Source of the DNA: Gimesia fumaroli
GTDB lineage: Bacteria; Planctomycetota; Planctomycetia; Planctomycetales; Planctomycetaceae
Reading direction: 5' to 3'
NCBI RefSeq assembly: GCF_007754425.1
Contig: NZ_CP037452.1
Location: 2,455,164 to 2,519,163, forward strand
DNA: 64,000 bases
In this document: positions 17,105 to 25,874 of the stretch, in pieces
How positions within the stretch are numbered: position 1 is the stretch's first letter
Layout: the number at the start of each line of letters is the position of its first letter
Made by a program: the position numbers and the translations under genes
Notes under the pieces: generated by a model
What the model was told of the DNA's origin: nothing
Database searches by the model: none
Seen by the model: the letters and a program-made list of their open reading frames with translations, nothing else

Positions 17105-17803
17105 GTGAGTATCATGGACGATCGTCAATTGTCACAGAAATCAGGCTCTGCGCAAGACGCAAAACAAGGACAACCTCACTTTGATCCACGGCTGTTGGCA
17201 CCTGTTTCAGGTTCAGCAGATGCGACTGAAAATTCAGAATATTTTCTGAAACGCCCGCTTGATCTTTTGCTGAGCGGTTTTGCACTAATTGTCCTCTCGC
17301 CAGTATTTCTTATGATCGCCTTCCTGATCAAGGCCAGCTCGCCTGGTCCCGTATTTTTTCGACAGAAACGGCTGGGGGTAAATGAAGCACCGTTTGAGAT
17401 CTTAAAATTCCGGTCAATGCGATCAGATCCAGAAGGAGCAGGACCTCAATTTACCAGTGCCAATGATTCCAGAATTACCGGCATTGGGAAGCTGATTCGA
17501 AAAACAAGTCTGGATGAGCTGCCCCAGTTGATCAATATATTTCGGGGCGAAATGAGTTTGATTGGTCCTCGTCCCTATGTTGGGTTTGAATTAGCAGACA
17601 CTCTACAATTCAAGCGAGAGCTACGGGCCAGTGTTCGTCCCGGGGTCTCTGGTCTGGCACAGGTCTCTGGACGAAGTCAGCTGACTCAAGATGCCGTGAT
17701 CGAGTATGACATTGACTATGTCAAAAAATGCAGTCTCAAACTTGACTGGCAGATCCTTCTGCAAACAGTCAGAAAAGTCCTGTCATGCGAAGGAACCAAT
17801 TAA
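17105..17803 (+). CDS. Initiating sugar transferase (polyprenyl-phosphate sugar-1-phosphate transferase)
   Basis: This 232-residue protein belongs to the bacterial sugar transferase family (PF02397; WcaJ/WbaP C-terminal domain). One hydrophobic helix (LLLSGFALIVLSPVFLMIAF) is followed by the catalytic domain with SPGPVFFRQKRLG, KFRSM, TSLDELPQLINIFRGEMSLI and GPRPY, and PGVSGLAQVSGRS. It is the short form without the N-terminal four-helix region. It loads the first sugar phosphate onto undecaprenyl phosphate at the inner membrane and so starts the repeat unit of this locus. GTG at 17105 and ATG at 17114 are both possible starts; GTGAG upstream of the ATG could be its ribosome binding site. 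Confidence 0.9.
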   Translation: MSIMDDRQLSQKSGSAQDAKQGQPHFDPRLLAPVSGSADATENSEYFLKRPLDLLLSGFALIVLSPVFLMIAFLIKASSPGPVFFRQKRLGVNEAPFEILKFRSMRSDPEGAGPQFTSANDSRITGIGKLIRKTSLDELPQLINIFRGEMSLIGPRPYVGFELADTLQFKRELRASVRPGVSGLAQVSGRSQLTQDAVIEYDIDYVKKCSLKLDWQILLQTVRKVLSCEGTN

Positions 17804-18912
17804 GACGATTTTGAGCCCACACTATGTGTGGAGGTCTGATAGGTTTCAAAAAGATGCTTTCCAATGGTGCTGAACCGACTCGTCAGGAAAGTTGACATGA
17901 TCACGGCTGGTACAAACGCCATCATAAGGATGGAAAAGGCGAATGGGCTTAGGCAAATGAGTATTGCCATGCAGTAGGCAGGGTAGAACACAAGTGGATC
18001 ACTGATGAGTTTGTTTCTGTAGTTATACACAAAGCCTATTAACAGCGATATGAATCCAATTCCTAACGCTCTGAAAATCAAGTAGTTCCCGACTCCAGAG
18101 TCTTGATCATTACCTACCCCGTTGAGCATTCCATTACCTACTCCGTTGAGCATGCCATGTTGTGTCATCGACAGAACGGCTTCATATCCTTCTCCAAAGA
18201 ATGATAGATTCTTGTTGAGTAAGCAGAGAATGATTGGCGTGTAAAGCAGGAATAGTACAGACGTATAAATGATTATGGGATAGTTAATGTTGTTTTTAAG
18301 TCTATATGAATAAAGCAGATAAAGACAGATGGAAGAGAAACAGATTGCATAAAATGAGATGGCAACACCACTACTGATTGAGGAAAACAGGGTGCCCAGT
18401 GTAATCAGGCATGCTGGTAGAGTGTATTTCTTGACACCTGATTCTTTTTCTTTTTTCACCACTAGGAAAAAACTGTAGGCCATCAATGAATAGGCACAAA
18501 GTCCATAGATCAATCGACCATTCATAAACAGCGATAAGATGGTGAAAAAGAGAAAGAAATAAAAGTTGAGTTGCCAGTGGTTTTTTACTTTTTGAAATAG
18601 GGCCACTACATGTGTCAGTGCAATAGATATCGTCACGCACATTAAAACGATAAAAAGCGAAAGGATTTTATCGGGAGCAACATGAACAAGATCCGAAATC
18701 AGATAGACTGGCGATACCAGCAGGTATCTCATTCCATGTGGGTGCAGGTAAATCGATTTGAGATTAATTTGTAATCCAGCATCGTGTAATACCTGAATTT
18801 GAGACCATAGATGAAAGGATTTCAAATTAAACAGAATTGCGATCAGGTAAGTTAACAAAGCTCCCCAGAAAAGTGATTTATATAGATTATTGACTGGTCT
18901 TGGAGTCATCAA
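17800..18912 (-). CDS. Polytopic membrane protein of unknown function
   Basis: This 370-residue protein has about 9-10 hydrophobic helices and little soluble sequence. I recognise no family motif. It lies inside the glycan locus on the opposite strand, tail to tail with the sugar transferase gene (4-bp overlap). This suggests a glycosyltransferase-like or polymerase-like membrane component, but no catalytic signature supports that. A loop at about residues 250-275 carries an 8-residue tandem repeat, GMLNGVGN, GMLNGVGN, DQDSGVGN. Lower GC than its neighbours and Phe/Ile-rich codon use hint at a separate origin. The gene is unrelated in orientation to the rest of the locus. Confidence 0.7.
   Translation of the reverse strand: MMTPRPVNNLYKSLFWGALLTYLIAILFNLKSFHLWSQIQVLHDAGLQINLKSIYLHPHGMRYLLVSPVYLISDLVHVAPDKILSLFIVLMCVTISIALTHVVALFQKVKNHWQLNFYFFLFFTILSLFMNGRLIYGLCAYSLMAYSFFLVVKKEKESGVKKYTLPACLITLGTLFSSISSGVAISFYAICFSSICLYLLYSYRLKNNINYPIIIYTSVLFLLYTPIILCLLNKNLSFFGEGYEAVLSMTQHGMLNGVGNGMLNGVGNDQDSGVGNYLIFRALGIGFISLLIGFVYNYRNKLISDPLVFYPAYCMAILICLSPFAFSILMMAFVPAVIMSTFLTSRFSTIGKHLFETYQTSTHSVGSKSS
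18085..18156 (-). repeat. 24-bp tandem repeat inside a membrane-protein gene
   Basis: Two adjacent 24-bp units (18109-18132 and 18133-18156) differ at two bases and encode GMLNGVGN twice. A third, diverged unit (18085-18108) encodes DQDSGVGN. The unit length is a multiple of three, so copy-number change would lengthen the loop without breaking the frame. Confidence 0.85.
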
Positions 18913-19488
18913 ACGCCTCTCTGGATCGATTGATTGGAACTAAATAAAATCAGAATAAAATAGATCTAGAAAATTGATAACGTGTAATTACGATATAAAT
19001 TTAGCTGTTTAGAAGGTTTCAATTCTTGGTAGCAGACAAGAAGAACGTCGTGTCTGGGCTATGAAAATAACCTGGCCTCGTGAAGTGCGGGGAGTTTAAA
19101 TAAAGCGACTTATTGTGTAAAGGTAGATGTCAGGCTTCGGGGTGGATGTTTAGGGTGATTGGGTAAAGGTATAGCTGGGGGATTGTCTTGTTTGGATTCC
19201 GGAATGGAAACTAAAATATGCGCGAATCAACTGGTTCTGGGATTGGCTGATTCCGTTGAGAAAAAATTGAGTGAGAGAATCTCCTGTATGATATTCGATG
19301 TGTAAATCATCACAACTTGTTTCAGTAATAGTGTTTGTTACTGTCAGATGTTGATGGTTTCAAGGGGATTGGTATCGCTTTGTGACACAATTCCTGCTAT
19401 TGAATCTCTGCAAAAGTGTCGATCAATACTAATTATAGGTAATACGCAACTTGTTCCTGTTATGTATTCGTAAGATCGCGTCGTTAAA
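18913..19488. other. 576-bp intergenic region, no gene recognised
   Basis: The space separates the divergently placed membrane-protein gene (minus) and the O-antigen-ligase-like gene (plus). The left part is AT-rich and the part around 19080-19190 is G-rich on the plus strand. No convincing promoter pair, terminator, RNA gene or conserved reading frame is visible, although promoters for both flanking genes must lie here. Confidence 0.6.
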
Positions 19489-20829
19489 TTGTCTGATTGG
19501 TCTGGGCCCATGTACATTGTTGATCGCAATCTGAAAAGCGTCGATTCTGGGGTAGTCTTAGATTTGAAAAGGTCGTCTTTTAAAGATCAGATCTGTCAAG
19601 TTGGCGTACTGCTTTCGATAGCGACAGGCTTTTCGATTCCCATTTCGACGAGTTTGACATCGATTTTAAGTTTCGGGATTTTAGTCTGTTGGATTATCTC
19701 AGGGCAGTATCGCGTATCATGGGAGCTGCTTAAAAACAATCGGGTTGTCGCAGTTTCTGTGACACTATTCGGGTTTCTGGCAGTAGGATTATTGTACACG
19801 CCAGAATCGCTTTCTGTTGCCTCACGAAATTTGTTTAAGTACCGCCAGTTCATTCTGATTCCCGTTTATCTGTCTTTCTTTTTTGATCCCATGTCGCGAC
19901 GGCGCGGGATTCAAATGTTTGAGCTTGCTCTGATTGTGACCCTGATTGGTTCTATTTGCTATGCATTTCTTCCAGTGGGCAGTGTGGATGGCGATATCTA
20001 TAATCGGTCTATTTTCAAGAACCGGATTACACAAAATATCCTGATGTCGTTTCTGGTCTACCTTGCTGCCTGGAAATTCTGGGAGCACCCCAAGCAGCGC
20101 TGGTATTATGGGGTATTGGCTCTGATCGCGACATATAACGTAGTGGCCATGGTGCCCGGGCGGTCTGGTTATGTTGCTTTAGCGATTCTGATCTGTCTGT
20201 TGATGTACCAGAAGATGGGGTATAAGGGACTCTTTCCGGCGACCATTTGTATCGTATTAGTTGGGTTTCTATCGTACTACCAGTCACAAACATTTCAGGG
20301 GCGCATCGATCAGGTTGTGACCGAGATCAATAAATATAGTGTTTCTGAAGAGCGGCAGAATGGTGTTGATTTACGCCTTGAGTTTTATGAAAACAGTCTG
20401 CAACTGGCTAAATTAAATCCACTTTTCGGCTCTGGATCTGGAAGTTTCGGTTTAAAATATCGAGAGTTAGCTCAGCAAAATGGCCAGATTGCCACAGCGA
20501 ATCCTCATAATGAATATGTGATGTTGCTGGTTCAAAACGGACTGATTGGAGTTTGTCTGTTTGCCTCCTTCTTCTGGGTGGCCTGGCGGGCAACTCGTAA
20601 AATGGCCGGGCTTGACCGTGATTTTGGGCAGGCTGTTCTTGCTGTCTACGTGGTCGTCTGTCTGGTGAATTCCCTGATGCTGGATACAACAGAAGGCAAT
20701 TTATTTGGATTCCTGATGGGGCTCACGATGGCTGCTGCATCAGGCTCTATCGTCGAAAGCGTTGATGAGCTGGCATCAGAGCCTCCTTCCAGCAACAAAG
20801 ACCAGCATTTCATATCGGATGCCGCCTGA
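19489..20829 (+). CDS. O-antigen ligase/polymerase family membrane protein
   Basis: This 446-residue protein has about 11-12 transmembrane helices. The Wzy_C/O-antigen ligase signature lies in the large periplasmic loop and the helix after it: VPGRSGYVALAI, then SGSGSFGLKY and TANPHNEYVMLLVQNGLIGV (HNEY His). Members join undecaprenyl-linked glycan to an acceptor (WaaL, PglL) or polymerise repeat units (Wzy); sequence does not separate the two. It is the only such gene in the locus. The start is uncertain: TTG at 19489 or ATG at 19510, neither with a clear ribosome binding site. Confidence 0.85.
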   Translation: MSDWSGPMYIVDRNLKSVDSGVVLDLKRSSFKDQICQVGVLLSIATGFSIPISTSLTSILSFGILVCWIISGQYRVSWELLKNNRVVAVSVTLFGFLAVGLLYTPESLSVASRNLFKYRQFILIPVYLSFFFDPMSRRRGIQMFELALIVTLIGSICYAFLPVGSVDGDIYNRSIFKNRITQNILMSFLVYLAAWKFWEHPKQRWYYGVLALIATYNVVAMVPGRSGYVALAILICLLMYQKMGYKGLFPATICIVLVGFLSYYQSQTFQGRIDQVVTEINKYSVSEERQNGVDLRLEFYENSLQLAKLNPLFGSGSGSFGLKYRELAQQNGQIATANPHNEYVMLLVQNGLIGVCLFASFFWVAWRATRKMAGLDRDFGQAVLAVYVVVCLVNSLMLDTTEGNLFGFLMGLTMAAASGSIVESVDELASEPPSSNKDQHFISDAA

Positions 20830-21048
20830 AATGAAGCCAAATTCGCGCGTTGTATGGCAGGCAAACCAAGCCGAATAAAGCCATTCGTGTCCTGCATATT
20901 TTGCTCTCATTCCCCCTTTACACAAAAAAATGATTGAATTAGTATCTCCGGCTGGAATGCGGGATGCATTTTTGATCATAAGTTTCTGATCTTTCAACTG
21001 TTTTTACTATCACGATCAGAGTAGCGCTAAAGGAAAAGGGGGCCACGG

Positions 21049-21777
21049 ATGGCCGATGTGATTGGATTAATCACTGCAAGAGGTGGTTCCAAGGGAGTCC
21101 CACGAAAAAATATTCGCGAGTTGGCTGGAAAGCCGTTGATTGCCTGGACGATTGAGGAAGCATTAAAGAGCCAGGAACTGGATCGAGTCATTGTCTCTAC
21201 GGATGACAAAGAGATCGCTTCTATCTCCCGGCAGTATGGTGCTGAAGTCCCGTTTATTCGGCCTCTCAAGCTGGCTTTAGATGCATCGAGTCATGTCGAT
21301 GTGATTCTGCATACCATCGACTGGCTTGCGGAAAATGAACAGTACGAGATGGAACACGTCGCACTGCTTCAACCAACATCTCCCTTTCGTATTGCCGAAG
21401 ATATCGATGGTGCGATTCGATATCTTAAAGAAAAAAGTGCCAAAGCTGTCATTGGTATGATGGAAGCCCCGAGTCATCCGATCTGTTTACGTCATATTAA
21501 TGAGGATGGTTTGCTAGTGGAACTCTCCGATGTTCGGGATGAGTCCCAATTGCGCAGACAGGCCTTGGAAGATGTATATGCATTCAATGGAGCCTTGTAT
21601 GTCTTCCGTGTGGATGCCTTTAAAGAGAAACTGACGTTTCGTCCCTACCAGGAAACCTACGGGTACATAATGCCGACAGAGCGGTCGTGGGAAATCGATA
21701 CCGAGTGGGAATTTTTAGTTGCTGATTTGTTGATGCAAAATCAGCAACGTGATGTTTCCCGCCGTAAGGCCGCTTAG
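21049..21777 (+). CDS. legF: CMP-legionaminic acid synthetase (acylneuraminate cytidylyltransferase family)
   Basis: This 242-residue cytidylyltransferase opens with ITARGGSKGVPRKNIRELAG, the CTP-binding loop of NeuA/PseF/LegF enzymes. It also carries LLQPTSPFR and EIDTEWEF, typical of the family. It activates a nonulosonic acid with CTP, giving CMP-sugar. Assignment to legionaminic rather than sialic acid comes from the neighbours: a LegC aminotransferase, LegH, LegI, LegG, PtmE and LegB follow in order. A strong AAAGGAAAAGGGGG stretch precedes the ATG. This gene probably starts the leg operon; the next gene begins 41 bp downstream. Confidence 0.88.
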   Translation: MADVIGLITARGGSKGVPRKNIRELAGKPLIAWTIEEALKSQELDRVIVSTDDKEIASISRQYGAEVPFIRPLKLALDASSHVDVILHTIDWLAENEQYEMEHVALLQPTSPFRIAEDIDGAIRYLKEKSAKAVIGMMEAPSHPICLRHINEDGLLVELSDVRDESQLRRQALEDVYAFNGALYVFRVDAFKEKLTFRPYQETYGYIMPTERSWEIDTEWEFLVADLLMQNQQRDVSRRKAA

Positions 21778-21818
21778 TGAATGATTCTGAAATGAATGTT
21801 CTTTACTTTTTTTGAGTT

Positions 21819-22979
21819 ATGCCAAAGATGCACGATCTGGTCCCATTGTCGATTCCTCATATTTCCGGGAATGAGTGGAAGTATATCAAGGACTGCCTCG
21901 ATACGGGGTGGGTCTCCTCGGTCGGATCGTATGTTGATCAGTTTGAGCAAAAAGTGAGTCAATACGTCGGTACCGATTATGGTGTCGCGACAGTGAATGG
22001 AACAGCGGCGCTGCACCTCAGTCTGCTGGCGTGCGGTGTTCAGCCTGGCGATGAAGTCATCGCTCCTGCCTTTACATTTATCGCTCCCATCAACGCCATT
22101 CACTATTGTGGTGCTAAACCTGTCTTTATTGGTTCAGATTCAAACACACTGAGCCTCGACGTGAATCGTGTTCACACATTCCTTTCTGAGGAATGTGTGA
22201 AGCGGGACGGGGATCTTTATAACAAACAGACCGGACAAAAAATAAGTGCCATATTGCCGGTACATATTTTTGGCCATCCGGTCGATATGGCACCGCTGAA
22301 TGAGATTGCGACAGAGTACGGTTTGCCGATTATTGAAGATGCTTCGGAAAGCCTTGGCTCTGAGTATCGGGAAAAAAAGACCGGTTCTTTATCGACGGTC
22401 GCCTGTTTTTCTTTCAATGGAAATAAAATCATCACCTGTGGCGGTGGTGGAATGGCGACGACCAGTCAGGAATCGCTGGCAAATCATATCCGTCATTTAA
22501 GCACGCAGGCAAACAAAAAGCCGTTTGAGTATGAACATGACGAAGTCGGCTATAACTATCGTTTGACGAATATCCAGGCGGCATTAGGCGTGGCTCAGCT
22601 GGAACAGCTTGATGCATTTATTGAAATCAAACGCAACAACGCCGCCCTTTATCGTCAGTTACTTGCGGAAATCCCGAAGGTCGACCTGGTCTGGGAAGAA
22701 CCATGGGCCAAAAGTAATTTCTGGTTATGTACTTTGCTCGTTCCGTCAGTAGATCGCAAACCACTGATGGAGTATCTGCTGGCTCATAACGTCCAGGTGC
22801 GCCCGGCCTGGAAGTTGATGCATACACTACCCATGTATCAGGAGTGCCAGGTATACGGGATGGAAGAGACAGAAGCTGTCTTTGAACGCTGTATCTCGAT
22901 TCCATCCAGTGTGCAGCTTAATTCTGAGGACATAAAATATGTTGTTCGTTGTATAAAAAATTATTTTGATCAGTCATGA
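21819..22979 (+). CDS. legC: LegC-type UDP/GDP-4-keto-sugar aminotransferase (DegT/DnrJ/EryC1 family)
   Basis: This 386-residue PLP-dependent aminotransferase has the DegT-family layout: NGTAALHLSLLA, DEVIAPAFTFIAPINAI, PIIEDASESLGS, and the PLP-binding Lys in CFSFNGNKIITCGGGG. The opening VPLSIPHISGNEWKYIKDCLDTGWVSS is typical of the LegC branch. LegC adds the 4-amino group to the GDP-linked 4-keto-6-deoxy sugar made by LegB in the legionaminic acid route. The gene overlaps legH by 4 bp (ATGA) and is translationally coupled to it. Confidence 0.88.
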   Translation: MPKMHDLVPLSIPHISGNEWKYIKDCLDTGWVSSVGSYVDQFEQKVSQYVGTDYGVATVNGTAALHLSLLACGVQPGDEVIAPAFTFIAPINAIHYCGAKPVFIGSDSNTLSLDVNRVHTFLSEECVKRDGDLYNKQTGQKISAILPVHIFGHPVDMAPLNEIATEYGLPIIEDASESLGSEYREKKTGSLSTVACFSFNGNKIITCGGGGMATTSQESLANHIRHLSTQANKKPFEYEHDEVGYNYRLTNIQAALGVAQLEQLDAFIEIKRNNAALYRQLLAEIPKVDLVWEEPWAKSNFWLCTLLVPSVDRKPLMEYLLAHNVQVRPAWKLMHTLPMYQECQVYGMEETEAVFERCISIPSSVQLNSEDIKYVVRCIKNYFDQS

Positions 22980-23614
22980 ATAAACTATTGAATTCGATTC
23001 TTTTGATTGGTGGAGGGGGCCATGCCAGGGTTCTGATCGAATTGATTCAAGAGGGTGGAAAATATCAGATTACAGGAATCCTGGATCCGAACCTGGAGGT
23101 GGGACAACAGATCAAGGGAATTTCCATACTGGGAACCGATGCCGAGTTGACCAGACTGCAGAAGCAGGGCATACAAAATGTGGCGATTGCAGTGGGCAGT
23201 ATCAAAACAAATTCATTGAGAAAAACATTGTTTGAGCAGAGTCAGGGAGTGGGTTTGAATCTGCCGACTCTGGTACACCACCGGGCCATTCTTTCGGCTG
23301 ACGTGAGCTTGTCTGATGGTGTTCAAGTTATGGCAGGAGCGATTATTCAGACAGATTCATCGATCGGCTCAAATACAGTGATTAATACGGGAACACAAGT
23401 TGATCACGATTGTCAGATTGGAAATCATGTGTTTCTTTCACCGGGTGTGGTGCTCAGTGGAGGGGTGACGGTGGGTGATAATTCGTTTGTCGGTGCAGGC
23501 GCTGTTGTGATACAGGGTGTAAAAATTGGAGACAATGCAGTGATTGCAGCCGGTGCTGTCGTTGTACGGGATGTAGCAGACGGGGCGTTAGTAAAAGGAG
23601 TTCCAGCGAAATGA
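22976..23614 (+). CDS. legH: Sugar O/N-acetyltransferase, NeuD/PglD/LegH family
   Basis: This 212-residue protein has an N-terminal nucleotide-sugar-binding half (LLIGGGGHARVLIELIQEGG) and a C-terminal left-handed beta helix with hexapeptide repeats (VSLSDGVQVMAGAIIQTDSS, IGNHVFLSPGVVLSGGVTVG). The catalytic-type His is in TQVDHDCQIGNHVF. In the legionaminic pathway LegH acetylates the 4-amino group. The position between legC and legI with ATGA overlaps on both sides fits this; O-acetylation of the final sugar (NeuD) is the alternative. Confidence 0.85.
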   Translation: MNKLLNSILLIGGGGHARVLIELIQEGGKYQITGILDPNLEVGQQIKGISILGTDAELTRLQKQGIQNVAIAVGSIKTNSLRKTLFEQSQGVGLNLPTLVHHRAILSADVSLSDGVQVMAGAIIQTDSSIGSNTVINTGTQVDHDCQIGNHVFLSPGVVLSGGVTVGDNSFVGAGAVVIQGVKIGDNAVIAAGAVVVRDVADGALVKGVPAK

Positions 23615-24621
23615 GTGTTTTTATTATTGCCGAAGCAGGCGTGAATCATAATGGGGATGTGGAGACTGCCAAAAAAATGATCGATGCAGCCGTGGAAGCA
23701 GGTGCGGATGCCATCAAGTTTCAAACATTCAAAACGGAAAAACTCGTCTGTAAGTCTGCTCCCCAGGCGGAATATCAGAAAAAAAACAACGCCGCGAATG
23801 GGGAGGAAGATACCCAGTTCACATTATTGAAGAAGCTGGAAATCAATCAGGATACGCACCGCGAGCTATTTGATTATTGTCGGCAATCGGGGATCGTGTT
23901 TATTTCCACTCCTTTTGATTTGGAAAGCATCGATCTGTTAAAGTCGCTCGGTCTGGAAATGATCAAGGTGCCTTCAGGCGAGATTACGAACTATCCCTAC
24001 CTGAAAAAAGTGGGGCAGACATTTGAGAAAGTTGTTCTTTCCACAGGCATGGCTGATTTAGGCGAGATCGAGGATGCACTGGATATCTTAATCGATAGCG
24101 GCGTCGATCGGCAGAATATCACCGTTCTACATTGTAATACCGAGTATCCGACTCCGATTCAGGATGTAAATTTACGGGCGATGTTAACCATTCAATCTGC
24201 CTTTGATGTGAATGTCGGCTATTCGGATCATACTTTAGGAATTGAAGTTTCGATTGCTGCGACGGCTCTGGGAGCCAAAGTGATTGAGAAGCATTTTACA
24301 CTCGACAAGAATATGGAAGGACCAGATCACTCGGCTTCTCTGGAGCCAGATGAATTGATGATGCTGGTACGTGGCATCCGCAATACATCAAAATCGTTGG
24401 GAAGTCCGCTTAAAAAACCGTCTCTTTCAGAAGCCAAGAATAAGCCAGTCGTACGAAAAAGTATTATCGCCTCACAGTCTATTCGTAAAGGCGAAGTATT
24501 CACGGAGGAAAATCTTTGTGTGAAACGACCGGGAACCGGTATTAGCCCGATGAATTGGGATAGTGTGATTAACCAGGTTGCCCGACGTGATTATTTTGAG
24601 GATGAAATAATCGATTTATGA
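23611..24621 (+). CDS. legI: Legionaminic acid synthase (NeuB family)
   Basis: This 336-residue enzyme has the NeuB TIM barrel (FIIAEAGVNHNGDVETAKKM, KFQTFKTEKL, VLSTGMADLGEIEDAL, HCNTEYPTP, GYSDHTLGIEVSIAATALGA) and a C-terminal antifreeze-like SAF domain (KSIIASQSIRKGEVFTEENL). It condenses 2,4-diacetamido-2,4,6-trideoxymannose with phosphoenolpyruvate. The family also makes sialic and pseudaminic acids; the neighbours specify legionaminic acid. It overlaps both neighbours by 4 bp. Confidence 0.9.
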   Translation: MSVFIIAEAGVNHNGDVETAKKMIDAAVEAGADAIKFQTFKTEKLVCKSAPQAEYQKKNNAANGEEDTQFTLLKKLEINQDTHRELFDYCRQSGIVFISTPFDLESIDLLKSLGLEMIKVPSGEITNYPYLKKVGQTFEKVVLSTGMADLGEIEDALDILIDSGVDRQNITVLHCNTEYPTPIQDVNLRAMLTIQSAFDVNVGYSDHTLGIEVSIAATALGAKVIEKHFTLDKNMEGPDHSASLEPDELMMLVRGIRNTSKSLGSPLKKPSLSEAKNKPVVRKSIIASQSIRKGEVFTEENLCVKRPGTGISPMNWDSVINQVARRDYFEDEIIDL

Positions 24622-25805
24622 GCAAAACAGTTTGCCTGGTAACCGGTTCGCGAGCGGAGTATGGGCTGCTGAAACCTCTGATCGATGAGATTCTGTCCGA
24701 TCCTGCTTTCACGCTCCAGCTGCTGGTGACCGGATCGCATTTATCACCAGAGTTTGGCTTGACCTATCAGGAGATTGAAGCAGACGGGTATACGATTGAC
24801 GAGAAAGTCGAAGTCGTTATGAGCTCGGATTCCCCGGTCGGCATTTGCAAGTCAATGGGGTTGGGGTTGATCAGCTTTTCCGAAGCTTATGCACGTCTGC
24901 TACCAAATCTGGTGATTGTGCTCGGGGATCGCTATGAGATCTTCAGTGCAGTTTCCGCAGCCCATATCAGTCGAATTCCGGTCGCTCACCTGCATGGGGG
25001 GGAGGTCACCGAAGGCGCTTTTGATGATGCGCTGCGCCATTCTATTACAAAAATGAGTCATTTTCATTTCACATCCACAGACGCTTATCGCAATCGGGTC
25101 ATTCAACTGGGAGAAAATCCGGATCGTGTATTTAATGTAGGCGCCATCGGCTTAGATAATATAATACGCCTGAATTTGATGTCGCGCGAGGAGTATGAAA
25201 ATTCAGTCGGGCTTAAGTTAAATAAATATAACATGTTGTGCACATTTCATCCGGTCACGCTGGAAGCGAATACTGCAGCAGGTCAGGTTCAGAATTTACT
25301 GAATGTTGTGGAGTCCCTGGAAGACACCAATGTCATTTTTACGAAAACCAATGCGGATACTGATGGTCGTGTGATAAACCAGTTAATTGATGAATTCGTG
25401 CAGAAAGACGCCACTCGCTTTAAAGCGTTTATGAGTTTGGGGCAATTGCGGTATTTATCAGGGATGCAATTTGTTGACGCTGTGATCGGGAATTCTTCCA
25501 GTGGGATCATTGAGGCCCCCAGCTTTGGGATTGGGACAATCAATATCGGTAATCGGCAAACAGGGCGAATTAAGGCAGAATCTGTGATCGACTGCGAGGC
25601 AACTGAAATCAGTATAGCAACGGCATTTAAAACATTGTATTCTCCCGAATTCCAGCAGGTTCGAAAAAAAGTGACGAATCCTTACGGGGATGGTCAGACG
25701 GCAAAAAAAATTGTAAATCACCTTAGGGAATGTCATTTTAATCAGTCAACACAAAAAGAATTCTATGATCTTGTGAGTGGAAAATCACTGTCAGAGAATT
25801 CTTGA
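24618..25805 (+). CDS. legG: Hydrolysing nucleotide-sugar 2-epimerase (NeuC/LegG family)
   Basis: This 395-residue GT-B-fold enzyme shows the NeuC pattern: TGSRAEYGLLKPLI at the N-terminus, VLGDRYEIFSAVSAAHISRI, HLHGGEVTEGAFDDALRHSI and VIGNSSSGIIEAPSFGI. In the legionaminic route LegG removes the nucleotide and inverts C2, giving 2,4-diacetamido-2,4,6-trideoxymannose for the synthase. It overlaps legI by 4 bp. The sialic acid function (UDP-GlcNAc to ManNAc) is the family alternative but does not fit the LegB/LegC neighbours. Confidence 0.9.
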   Translation: MSKTVCLVTGSRAEYGLLKPLIDEILSDPAFTLQLLVTGSHLSPEFGLTYQEIEADGYTIDEKVEVVMSSDSPVGICKSMGLGLISFSEAYARLLPNLVIVLGDRYEIFSAVSAAHISRIPVAHLHGGEVTEGAFDDALRHSITKMSHFHFTSTDAYRNRVIQLGENPDRVFNVGAIGLDNIIRLNLMSREEYENSVGLKLNKYNMLCTFHPVTLEANTAAGQVQNLLNVVESLEDTNVIFTKTNADTDGRVINQLIDEFVQKDATRFKAFMSLGQLRYLSGMQFVDAVIGNSSSGIIEAPSFGIGTINIGNRQTGRIKAESVIDCEATEISIATAFKTLYSPEFQQVRKKVTNPYGDGQTAKKIVNHLRECHFNQSTQKEFYDLVSGKSLSENS

Positions 25806-25874
25806 GTGATGGAACTGAAACAGGGAATAAAGCCAGGGTAATGGATCACCTTGAATAGGAAGCGCAGGTCAGGG

